A stretch of 64,000 bases of DNA, from the NCBI GenBank assembly GCA_013398175.1, contig VZRZ01002575.1, forward strand, positions 506,484-570,483. The letters run 5' to 3'. Origin of the DNA: Climacteris rufus. Its lineage: Eukaryota > Chordata > Aves > Passeriformes > Climacteridae. Positions 37,461 through 46,400 of this stretch are shown here, piece by piece. A program made the translations under genes and the position numbers. Each line of letters starts with the position of its first letter. Position 1 is the first letter of the stretch. The notes under the pieces are model-generated. The model had not been told where the DNA came from, did not search any database, and saw nothing but the letters and a program-made list of their open reading frames with translations.

Positions 37461-40400
37461 TTAGTTTCCCTTCCATGCTTTTAATTGTGAAGAATGGAAC
37501 CACTTTTCCTGCCTTTGTGCCCCCTTTCTGATTTCTACCTGGTACACGGAGGGGCTGGCCTTGTTCACAACCCTAACAGGACCCATCCATTGGGGTTTCA
37601 GCACCTGGTTCTTCTCTCTAACCCCTCGGTACATTACCAGGTCCCCCGTGTTCCACTCCATGGGGCGCAGGAGCACTCCCACCTGCTTATCCATCTTGAG
37701 GATGTAGGTCTCCTGCACTGAGCTGAGTTGGTGGTAGGTGGCTGACACCGTCCTCAGCACATCCTGGACCCACCTGTCCATCAGCACACGGGGCTGCATT
37801 TCATCCGGGGGCTCCCCTCCTTGCCACCAGTGTTCCAGAAGCTTCGGATCTCTTGCAGGAGGAAATTTTGGGGGAGAATGTGCTTGAGATGCCATGGCCC
37901 CCCGTAACGCCAGCAAGGTCAGTGGGAGCTTCTGATCCCAGTCTTTCCTTTGTTGGTTCACAAGCTTCCTCAGTGTAGTCTTCAGTTGTTGGTTGGGCCC
38001 CTCTGGTGAGATGGGCTTCTGGAAATGCCCCGTGATGTAAAGCTTTTGCTTGAGACCCAGGGCCTGGCACACCCCTTTTGTGACTTCTCCGACGAAGCGT
38101 TGGCCATGGTCTGAGTGGATCTCCTTTGGGATGCCCCACCTTGAGAAGACGTGCTCTACCAGGATCTTTGCGGTTGCACTGGCCGTGTTGTTTCGAGCTG
38201 GAAATGCTTCCACCCATTTGGTGAAGTTATCACTGATCACTAGGCAGTACTTGTTGCCTTGGGCTGTTTGGGGCAGAGGGCCTATAAATTCCATCTGCAA
38301 TTTGCTCCATGGCCCTGAAATTCTCTGGGGGCCCAGCAGGGATTTGGCTGTTTTGGCATCGGGATTGTTGACTGCACACATCAGGCAGTTGCTGACATAC
38401 CTCTCCACATCCTCCCTCATTTCAGGCCACCATCCAACTCCCTGCAGCCTCACCATGGTCTTGTCTGTCCCCAGATGCCCCTGCTCATGAGCCAGGGCCA
38501 CCAGCTCCATCCTGACAAGTTCAGGCACCACCCAGACTGGGAAATCTGCCCCCTCCCTCCGTGCCAGGACCAGCCCTGAGATGTCCTTCCACACCTTGCA
38601 CCCTTTGTACTCTCTGTCCTGCACTAACTCCCGGAGCCTGGGGTCCTGCGCCTGCAAACCCACCAGATCCACACTCTCCCAGTGCCTGCTGGGAGCCACC
38701 AACACTGGACCGTTCTCTGAAATCTTGCTGGCCTTCCACATCAGCCCTTCCTTCGCACCTTTCTTGGCTTTGGCGTCTGCCTCCTTGTTCCACTTGGCTT
38801 CCTCTGTTCCCTTCTTGTGGGCCTTGACTTTAATGATCTGGGCTGGGCACACCCTCTGCTCCGCCAGCCTCGCAAGGTACAGCAGCTTTTTGGCATAGGT
38901 GACAGGCTTGCCATCAGCAGACTGCATGTCCCTCTCCCTCCAGAGTGGCAGCCACTCCAGTGCCACCCGCACCACCCAACCCGAGTCTGAAAATATGGCC
39001 AGCGGTTGCTCGGCCGGTGTGTTTTCCAGGGCAGCCATCACGGCCACCAGCTCAGCAGCCTGGATGGAGTGCGGCAGGCACTTCCCCTTCACCACCTCTC
39101 CGGTGCCCCAGTTGATAGCGGCATAGCCCGTGTAGGGCACCCCTTCCTCGCAGTAGTTGGACCCATCTACGAACCACACAACATAGCCTCTCTCCTTGGC
39201 CTCCTCCAGGCTGAGGCTGCTCTCAAACAGGGGTGCCCGCCGTGGCTTGGGGTCAGTAAGGCGGCTCCCCAGCTCCTCCCCATCCCTCTCTCCACTGATT
39301 ACCACCCTGTAGGCACCGGGTGAGGGGTCCCCAGGGGTCTCCTTGTTGGTCAGCGCCAACACCCAGTTGGCCATTCTGGGGCAGCGCAGGGAGCCCTCAT
39401 CCCCCTTTCTCAACAAGAGGTACCTCACCGGGGTGTGGGAGGTCCTCAGCAGCACTGGGGCTGACCCCACCAGACACTCCCAGTGCTGCAGGGCCCAGGT
39501 CAAGGCTAAAACCTCCCTCTCATAGTCACTGAACTGTTGCTCAACTGGCGTCAGGAGACGCGAGGCGTGGGCAACAGGGAGCAGGTTGGCACTGTGTTGC
39601 TGGCCCAGGGTGGCCTGCAGCCCCCTCCCAGTGGTGGCCAGCTGCAGAACATAGGGTCTGTCCCCCTGAGGATGTGCCAGCATGGGGGCTCGTGCCACAC
39701 TCTCCTTTAAGGTCTTCACTGCCTCATCCTGCTCTGGCCCCCACTCCCACGGGGTGTTCTTTTTCAAGAGGTGGCAGAGGGGGGCTGCTTTCTCTGCATA
39801 GCCCTCAATGAACTCACGGCACAACCTCAGGAGAGCCAGGAAGGACCTCAGGGTGGTGGCATTGGATGGTGCCAAAATCTTCTGTATTAGCTCAACCCTC
39901 TGCTTTTCCAGTGAGCGCCCTTCCTCCCCTAGGGTCACCCCCACAAAGGAAACCTCCTTCCAGCATAGCTGGGCCTTTGTGGGGCTGATCCTGAAGCCTG
40001 TCTTCTGGACAGCCTCCAGCACCTCTGCCAGCACCTCCAGGTTCTTCTCCTTTGTCTTGGTGTGGATGAGGACATCACCAGCACAGGACAGCACGCTCTC
40101 CCGGTGGCTGAGCTGCTCCCACATCTTCACCACGTGGGCGTGGCAGATGGCAGGGGTGTTGTGGAAACCTGGAGGGACTCTGGTGAAAGCAAATTGCCGT
40201 CCTTGAAGGGTGAAGGCAAACTTGTGCCAGGACTCGGGGTGCAAGGGGATGGCAAGCGATGGGCTGGTCAGGCTGAGCACCGAGAACCACTTAGAACCCT
40301 GGGAGATGACTGCCATGATGTCAGGGTACCTGACCACTGTGGAGGTCTGCACTGGGGTGACTTGGTTCAGGGTGCTGAAGTCAACTGTCAGCTTCCAGGT

Positions 40401-41126
40401 TTTCCCATCAGCTTTCCGCAAGGGCCACACCGGGGAGTTGCTGTTGCTCTGTTGCTCCACCAGCACACCCTGCTCCAGCAAGGTTTTGACTGTGTCCCAC
40501 AGGCTGTCCTCAGCCTCAGCCGGGTACCAGGGCTGAAGCTGAGGAGGTGGATCTGGCCCTTTGATTGCCACAGCAGCACCAATCTGCCCACAATCCAGCT
40601 TGCTCCTTGCCCAGACCTGGGGGAATTGCTCTGTGACCCGTTTGACCCGGGGCTCCCACTCAGGGTGGACCAAGATCTCAGGGGCTTTCACCGACATCAC
40701 CCTGTGGCTCGCAGGGATGATGGGCAAATCAATTTGTGGGCAGTGTAACAGTGCCTGGTTTGCCAGGTCCACCACCACCCCCATTTTTGTCAGGGCAGAG
40801 ATGGCTAAAATTCCTGGCTTTCCTTTCATTTCAATTTTCCCAAATTTTGCAGACCCTTTGGCAGTCCCAATTTCAAAGGGTATGGGCCCTGTGAACGGCA
40901 CTGAGGATTTTTGGCCATTTGGCCCTGTCAGTTCAATAATTTCAGAGGTTTGGAAGATCCCGGCTCTGCCGGGGAACATATTCAGAATTGAATAAGAGGC
41001 ACCGGTATCAATTAACATCACTTGTCCAAGCACCCCTCCTCCAATAGTTGTATCAACTATCAGGCGCCCCCACAAATCGGTCTTAATCGGTGCCACAAAA
41101 AGGGGCGATGCAGGTGCCTGGCAGCC
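37461..41126 (-). CDS. Retroviral Pro-Pol, about 1,221 residues, open but with altered RT and IN active sites
   Basis: Open without a stop from the codon after the gag amber codon. Residues are numbered here from the valine (GTG) codon at 41096. Protease DTG is at 30-32. In reverse transcriptase (about 190-450) the first catalytic Asp is Ser275 and the YVDD box is C-A-G-D (338-341), so two of three catalytic Asp are gone. The LPQG-like turn is VPPG. RNase H keeps Asp644, Glu682, Asp704 and Asp774, with His760. Integrase keeps His870/His874 and Cys904/Cys907. Its catalytic triad reads Glu936, Asp996, Glu1032: the D,35-residue,E spacing is normal but the first Asp is Glu. By family knowledge these changes abolish DNA synthesis and probably integration. 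The frame is long for a dead element. Confidence 0.93.
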   Translation of the reverse strand, partial: GCQAPASPLFVAPIKTDLWGRLIVDTTIGGGVLGQVMLIDTGASYSILNMFPGRAGIFQTSEIIELTGPNGQKSSVPFTGPIPFEIGTAKGSAKFGKIEMKGKPGILAISALTKMGVVVDLANQALLHCPQIDLPIIPASHRVMSVKAPEILVHPEWEPRVKRVTEQFPQVWARSKLDCGQIGAAVAIKGPDPPPQLQPWYPAEAEDSLWDTVKTLLEQGVLVEQQSNSNSPVWPLRKADGKTWKLTVDFSTLNQVTPVQTSTVVRYPDIMAVISQGSKWFSVLSLTSPSLAIPLHPESWHKFAFTLQGRQFAFTRVPPGFHNTPAICHAHVVKMWEQLSHRESVLSCAGDVLIHTKTKEKNLEVLAEVLEAVQKTGFRISPTKAQLCWKEVSFVGVTLGEEGRSLEKQRVELIQKILAPSNATTLRSFLALLRLCREFIEGYAEKAAPLCHLLKKNTPWEWGPEQDEAVKTLKESVARAPMLAHPQGDRPYVLQLATTGRGLQATLGQQHSANLLPVAHASRLLTPVEQQFSDYEREVLALTWALQHWECLVGSAPVLLRTSHTPVRYLLLRKGDEGSLRCPRMANWVLALTNKETPGDPSPGAYRVVISGERDGEELGSRLTDPKPRRAPLFESSLSLEEAKERGYVVWFVDGSNYCEEGVPYTGYAAINWGTGEVVKGKCLPHSIQAAELVAVMAALENTPAEQPLAIFSDSGWVVRVALEWLPLWRERDMQSADGKPVTYAKKLLYLARLAEQRVCPAQIIKVKAHKKGTEEAKWNKEADAKAKKGAKEGLMWKASKISENGPVLVAPSRHWESVDLVGLQAQDPRLRELVQDREYKGCKVWKDISGLVLARREGADFPVWVVPELVRMELVALAHEQGHLGTDKTMVRLQGVGWWPEMREDVERYVSNCLMCAVNNPDAKTAKSLLGPQRISGPWSKLQMEFIGPLPQTAQGNKYCLVISDNFTKWVEAFPARNNTASATAKILVEHVFSRWGIPKEIHSDHGQRFVGEVTKGVCQALGLKQKLYITGHFQKPISPEGPNQQLKTTLRKLVNQQRKDWDQKLPLTLLALRGAMASQAHSPPKFPPARDPKLLEHWWQGGEPPDEMQPRVLMDRWVQDVLRTVSATYHQLSSVQETYILKMDKQVGVLLRPMEWNTGDLVMYRGVREKNQVLKPQWMGPVRVVNKASPSVYQVEIRKGAQRQEKWFHSSQLKAWKGN

Positions 41127-41129
41127 CTA
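41127..41129 (-). promoter_or_regulatory. Gag amber stop with same-frame pro-pol (readthrough site)
   Basis: The gag frame ends in TAG, followed directly by GGC TGC CAG and more than 1,200 in-frame sense codons. Murine leukaemia virus uses UAG plus a downstream pseudoknot at the same junction. No pseudoknot was modelled here. Confidence 0.75.
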
Positions 41130-42824
41130 TTGCTGAGCCTTAGACCCCGGGTCAATCGGGTGGGAGCTGCTGTGCTTTTTGGCCTCGTGCAGGGCCAGTT
41201 TTTGGAAGAGCTCCGCATCCGGCAAGCCGTCAATGTCCTCCTGTTTCTCGTATTTTATCAGGCGCTTCCTCAGCTCAGACCGCCACGGGTTGGACTTCTG
41301 AAACCTCAGCCCTTGCTGGTTCTCCTTCCCCAACCCCCCCTTGCCATCAGGATCTTTTCGGTTATCTCCTTGCATTTTTCTCAATCCTCCATTTTGGAAA
41401 GGCATGCCTGGGGTTTTCCCTTTCTTCCCCCCCAACATGTACCCTGGGAATGCCTGCTTTTGCAGCTCAAAATTCTGGGTCAGGATCTGCTCCAGCTCCG
41501 ACAGAGGCTTTTTGGCCGCATCACCACCAGCAATCACCCTCAGTGGGGGTGTCAGCCCCACCACCAGAGGCTCCTTGAACTCAGGCCTGTCAAAATTGAG
41601 GGGCGACTCCTTCGAACCAGGCAGCCCGGCCATCTGGTAGAGCATCTTTTTACGATTAATATAGGCATCGGGCCTCTCCTCAGGGTTTTGCTTCTCCTGG
41701 TGGAAGAGCACTAAGGGGTTGACCTCTGGGAAGAACACCTTCAGCACAGCCAGCTGGACATCCCCGATATCTTGGACATTGCCCATCTGCACATCCCCTG
41801 GCAGTGCCGAGAAATCATCTGGTTTCATGCACTTTCTCACAATGTCTATCAGGTCACTCACAAAGTTGCTGTTCTGGCACTGGGGCAGACGCTGGGCCCT
41901 GGACAGCCAGTTGATTGCTGTCTCCTTTGTCAGTGGCCCCAGCATCTTCCCCACTGTCTTGAGCTGCTCAGGGGTAAACAAGACCACAGCCCTGTTGGTG
42001 TCTATGGGCTGGAGTGGGACGTGACTGACTGGCTCATCATGGGAGGTCTTTTTATCTTTGGAAGCCTCTGCCTCCCCTGCCTGCAGCTGGCACACCTCCT
42101 CCCGCAGAGGAGCATAGGGGGACGGCCTGGTGGGGCCATTGGCACCCCACACATCATCCTCGTAATCATAGTGGGGTGGGTGTGGGTCCAGGGAGTCCTC
42201 CCCCTCGCCACTCCCGATCTGGGTCCTCTTGCCTTTGATGGCAGCCACAATGCCCCTCGACACCCCCAGCTCTGCTTCCAGCTCCTGGATCTTGGCATGG
42301 CATACCTTGTGATCAGGGCCAGTGCCCCGGTCCCGCTGGACATCCTGCAGGACCGCCCGCACCGCACTCTGCGCATCATGGGTCTCCCCAATCCACCTGC
42401 CAACCTCCTTCTTCAGCTCCTCCGTTTTCAGCTTCTCATAGCCCAGCTTGCTCTCCAGCCGGGTGATCTCCACCGCGCTCCGCAGAGAGTCCCCACACAA
42501 CCCCTGCACCTCTGCCCGCAGGTTGTCCACCTGCATTTTTAACTCCTCCTTGGCCTGCTCCAAGGTCTGCACATTCTCAAGAGCCTCCTTCAGCAATCTG
42601 GACAACTCCCTGCCCACCATCAGCAAACCCTGCAAAGCCGCTCGCTTCTTACACTTGTTTGTGGGTTTGGGTTTTTTGTTCTCCTCCGACCAGCTCTCCC
42701 ACTGCTGGCACAGCTGCTGGTACGCCTCTGGGCCCTGGAAGGACCCTGGTGACCAAATAGGGGGGAGGCATTTCTGGAGCACAAACTGCTCCAGCTTCCA
42801 ACTGCTAACGATGTCGCTCATCAT
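41127..42824 (-). CDS. Retroviral Gag, 565 residues, uninterrupted
   Basis: A capsid precursor polyprotein. Two ATG codons stand in tandem at 42824 and 42821; the frame extends further upstream only through a GTG. The N-terminal third is strongly charged and predicted coiled coil (about residues 65-145). A late-domain-like PPHY lies at 216-219. The capsid part ends with a major homology region (about 374-397: Q-x3-E, then Y-x2-R). The C-terminus is basic and rich in Lys, Gly and Gln but has no CX2CX4HX4C zinc knuckle. No glycine follows the start Met, so there is no myristoylation signal. Absence of both features is unusual for the gamma/epsilon type implied by the amber junction with pro-pol. 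Identity as Gag rests on the PPxY, the homology region and position before pro-pol. Confidence 0.85.
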   Translation of the reverse strand: MMSDIVSSWKLEQFVLQKCLPPIWSPGSFQGPEAYQQLCQQWESWSEENKKPKPTNKCKKRAALQGLLMVGRELSRLLKEALENVQTLEQAKEELKMQVDNLRAEVQGLCGDSLRSAVEITRLESKLGYEKLKTEELKKEVGRWIGETHDAQSAVRAVLQDVQRDRGTGPDHKVCHAKIQELEAELGVSRGIVAAIKGKRTQIGSGEGEDSLDPHPPHYDYEDDVWGANGPTRPSPYAPLREEVCQLQAGEAEASKDKKTSHDEPVSHVPLQPIDTNRAVVLFTPEQLKTVGKMLGPLTKETAINWLSRAQRLPQCQNSNFVSDLIDIVRKCMKPDDFSALPGDVQMGNVQDIGDVQLAVLKVFFPEVNPLVLFHQEKQNPEERPDAYINRKKMLYQMAGLPGSKESPLNFDRPEFKEPLVVGLTPPLRVIAGGDAAKKPLSELEQILTQNFELQKQAFPGYMLGGKKGKTPGMPFQNGGLRKMQGDNRKDPDGKGGLGKENQQGLRFQKSNPWRSELRKRLIKYEKQEDIDGLPDAELFQKLALHEAKKHSSSHPIDPGSKAQQ

Positions 42825-42879
42825 AGTGAAAGGGACGAGATCTGACACAGTTCCCTCTCAGGGCAAAGCTACTGTAACA

Positions 42880-43085
42880 CCCGCACCGCCCGCACTGCTG
42901 ACCCCTCCACGGAGCAAGGCTGAGACCCCGCGACCCAACCCTCCGAAAAGCCTCCCGGGGGATGCCGGACCTGAGCCCGAGGGAAGGGAAAAGTGGGAAT
43001 GGGAGGCCGCGGCCAAGCCGGCCGCTGGCACGAGCCCCCGGCTCCTGGGGAGGGAATGGGGAAGGGATGCGGGAGCGGGTGAGGC
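42880..43085 (-). promoter_or_regulatory. CpG-dense leader before gag
   Basis: About 18 CpG dinucleotides occur within roughly 205 bases, in strongly GC-rich sequence, while flanking intergenic DNA is AT-rich and CpG-poor. It behaves like a small CpG island in the leader of the retroviral transcript. Retained CpGs suggest the stretch is unmethylated in the germ line, or is young. Confidence 0.65.
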
Positions 43086-43112
43086 AAAGGAGAGACAGAG
43101 TAGGACCCCAAC

Positions 43113-43440
43113 AATAAGATCTCACCAATCCTTGGCTGAATGTTCCGGCAGTCCCAGGAAGTCAGAGACAATCTCTGCAGAGTTCCAGCAGATTTGGCAC
43201 CTTTAAGGTAAAGGTGGTCCCGATGTCCCAGCCCGGTGATTTTTATAGCCATGGCCGGTCGTTGTTTGGGCCTGGTGACACCTGTGTTTACTTCCTTGGT
43301 GTCTTTTCCTCCTCCATGTGTTGCCTTCCCAAGGACACGTTCCTTGTCTTTTGTTATCCTCCTCAGCACTGATTAGGGAAGCACCTGCTCTGCCCCTTAT
43401 CTGTTTGGGGAGGTCCAGGATTAGCCACTCACACTAAACT
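43113..43440 (-). repeat. LTR-like promoter segment at the gag side
   Basis: On the minus strand a TATA motif (GGCTATAAAAATCACC, 43235-43250) would place transcription start near 43215. The segment shares a 15-mer (43116-43130) and weaker collinear similarity with the env-side LTR-like segment. No AATAAA and no recognisable tRNA-complementary primer-binding site lie between here and gag, so R-U5-PBS seem to be missing or replaced. The outer edge near 43440 is a guess. Confidence 0.5.
43119..43130 (-). promoter_or_regulatory. Candidate retroviral splice donor
   Basis: The minus strand reads GATTG followed by GTGAGAT, with GT at 43125-43124. It lies upstream of gag and could pair with the env acceptor at 37425. 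The same donor-like word is preserved in the other LTR-like segment (34017-34031). Confidence 0.4.
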
Positions 43441-46400
43441 TCTGTTTGCACCAAGTGTCCTGAAGAGGGAGAGCTGGAGCCTGTCCTCTCATCCTTCCAA
43501 ATCCCCCCCTCGCCTCCTCATTTACTGCACACCCCATTATCACCTGGGATTTTTGGGGAGATCACACTCGGGGCTCACACCTGACACCTGTAATACACAT
43601 GGTCCTGCCAAACCACCCCCCAAGCACAAATCTCTTTGCCAGGCAGGGATGAAATGACAGGAAAATTCACACAGTTCAGCATTTAGATCCATTTTGGCAT
43701 CTGATCTTCAAAAGCAGATTTTTTATCATGCCACAACCCTGTTCATCATACACTGACAGGGACCTTGGGGTTACCCCTTGGCATGTCAGGAGTCTCCACT
43801 GTGATATTGCACCAGCTGAATTACAGCTGTAAAGCTGCACCTGCAAAGGCAGATGAACCCCCCCCTGCCTACAAACCACATCTTAGTTTGGAGCAGTTTA
43901 GAAAATTTGACCCATTTGTTTTGAGGGATTTTTTCTGCTGTGACACTGAGAAAAAGGCACTAATCATCTTAGTAAAAAAGCTATCATTTTCATCACTGCT
44001 TTTACCTCTAATTAAATACTCCAGAAGCTAAACCCTTCCCTAGAATAAAAGCATTTTAAAAAATGAAAAAAGGAAAAAAATATTCACACGTGGCTGATTG
44101 AGTCCTGGGGAGTTTCCATCCTGCACTCCGTTACCGCCAGAGCAGCCCTTATTTCCATGTACTGTAGTGCAGGTCATGTTGGACCAGGGTTGAGGCTGAG
44201 TAGCCTTCCTTAACCTCTAAAATCCTCCCCTGTAGCCCCAAAAGCATGGAGAGAATGCATTTTTCCCTATTTTTATGGCAGCTGTTTTCTCTAGCTTGGC
44301 ATTTACAACCCAGCTGAAATTCACTCTACCGAACACAGGAGTTTAACAGAAAACTAATTTACATGGGGTTTAAATGAAATCCCAGCCAGCTTCTTGGCTG
44401 TAAACCCTGTTCTCCTACTCCAGTGCTTTGCTCCAGTCCCCCAAAACAAACACTTTCCTGTAGGAAACTAATTAAAGGTGAAAAGAAAGTCAAAAACATA
44501 AAAAAGAAGGTGAAAGCACCAGGAATGAATCTCAGCATGGTGAGGTGGGTAGGATGCAGTCTGGAGAAAAGAACAGGGGCTGTTTCCCACTAGGATGGGT
44601 TCACAGGGAGTTGGCTGGGCTGGGGACAGGGATGGTCATCTTTAATTTCAGAAAAAGAATAAAATTCCCCTAGAAACTGTGCAACCAAATAGTGCAAATA
44701 CATCCAAATTCAGCAATTCCCCCCCAGCATGGCCCAGCCATGAGCCAAACACTCGTGACCAGGAGCTGTTGTTCCCCAGCAAGGTCACCAACAAATCCTG
44801 CTTGTGTGTACAGATAAGATCACCTTACACTCTTCTTTCCTCCCCTGTCTTCTTCCCAGGACAGCAGCCCCAAACAATGTGGGGATGTTATAAACAGCAG
44901 CTGTCTCCTGCACGTTCACACAGTGCTTTGAGTTTTGTTGGTGATACACTGCCAGACAAAGGTATCTCTCCTCCAAAACATTTTCTTGTAGGAGCAAACA
45001 CCCAGTCCTGAGAACAGCCTGGCCACTGGTAAATAGCTGCACTGAGTATAAACAGCAATTTAAAAAAAAAAAAAAATTAATCCCCATTCCAGTAAGCTAT
45101 GCTTTTACATTGCACATAGTCCTTTCGCTTTCTGTAGGTAAAATTGTTGCAGGGAAACATCCCTAAAGCTGCTATAATGTCCTGGGGAACCATCCCAGTG
45201 TAACATTCCCATATCCAAGGTTGTAATGATGGCAAAAGCGCATCTCTGGGACAAATTCTTGTCCTGGTCAGGAAGCCAGAAGGTGCTCCGGGTGACAGCA
45301 GCAGTGGGAAAAGAGGGACACAGCCACTGCGGCAGCTGGGGATGTTGGGCTCAGCTCACAGACTTCACCACGGGGATAAAGGGAAAATTCACCTGCAGTG
45401 GCATTTCTTATATCCAGCACTCTCTGCCTCCACCCCACCTCAAAAAAAAGAGGTGTTTCACCCCATTCTGGGGAGGCCCCAGTCTGGGAGTTGTGTGCAC
45501 TAAAAGGGGACAGACGAGCAGAAGGTGAGGACGGGAGAGGCAAGTGTTGTTGCACCCCACATTGAGGGCTCAACTCTGAAAAGAAGAGCTTAAAAGCATT
45601 GAAATAGCTTTGAAAAACTAAAATTGCCCTCTCCTGCCAGGAAAGAGTTAAGGAGTGATTCAGCCCACCCTAAATTTTAGCAGATAAGCCCTTTGTGGCA
45701 AGGCTTTTGCAGTTAGCAACCCGCTTTGAGCAGGAAATTAATTTAAACAGAAATGGGGAGAGGATATGTTACAGCAGCATGGAAAAATCTGGTACAAAAT
45801 GGACCAAAAACTTACAGTATATGAGATGCAATATTGTTTTTCCTATTCATCTGCCAGCTCAACCCTGGGGGAGGTTTCTCAGGGCCCCCACATGAGACAC
45901 CTCTTGCTGGGGAGATGCTGGGGCACTGTAAGCACCACAAGTATCTGCACAAGGAGGACATAAAATAAAACTGAATCTTGCTTGGCAGTCAAGAAGGCAG
46001 TGAATAAATAAAAATAATAAATAATTTTTATCTTCTCATAAACATGAAAATATTGAAAATATTGAAGGCTGCTGAGACCAGTTCATCCCTGTAACTTCAT
46101 GTCATGTGCTTCACTCTCTGAATCCTAAACCACAAGTGCTTCAAACCTCTCCTTCACAAAGACATTTCCAAAGCCACTCTGATATTTTATCATTTAAATA
46201 TTTCTGCATATGAGCCGTGTGCTGTCGCAGCCAACAAAGCAGCACATGCTGCAAGGTGGGGAGCCCCAGCAGAATTTCCTTATTTTTGTGGTTTTTCAGC
46301 CACAAATTTGTTTGAGGTTTCTTGCTCTTGACTTCAAAGTTTTCTATGATGCCTCACGTCTCTGCTTAATGTTGGGTTGGTCTGGTGTTCAGCATTTTCC

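Larger units (their letters stand above)
33883..43440 (-). mobile_element. Endogenous retrovirus with open gag, pro-pol and env, between SMYD1 and CD8B
   Basis: In minus-strand order: an LTR-like segment (about 43440-43113), a CpG-rich leader, gag (42824-41127), in-frame pro-pol (41126-37461), env (37414-34772), a short unassigned stretch, a CR1 fragment, and a second LTR-like segment (about 34330-33883) with an AATAAA signal. Same-frame gag and pro-pol joined through an amber stop is the gamma/epsilonretrovirus plan. Alpha- and betaretroviruses use frameshifts instead. The long cysteine-rich TM half of Env without the gammaretroviral CX6CC motif argues against an ordinary gammaretrovirus. 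No frame contains a stop, but key RT and IN residues are changed. Chicken Ovex1, recalled from the literature as a gamma/epsilon-like conserved avian ERV, is the nearest precedent I know. Identity to it is untested. Confidence 0.9.

Noticed and set aside
43101..43118. Possible primer-binding site starting TGGGG on the minus strand after the gag-side LTR-like segment
   Set aside because: The following bases do not match the 3' end of any tRNA used by retroviruses that I can recall, so it was not called.
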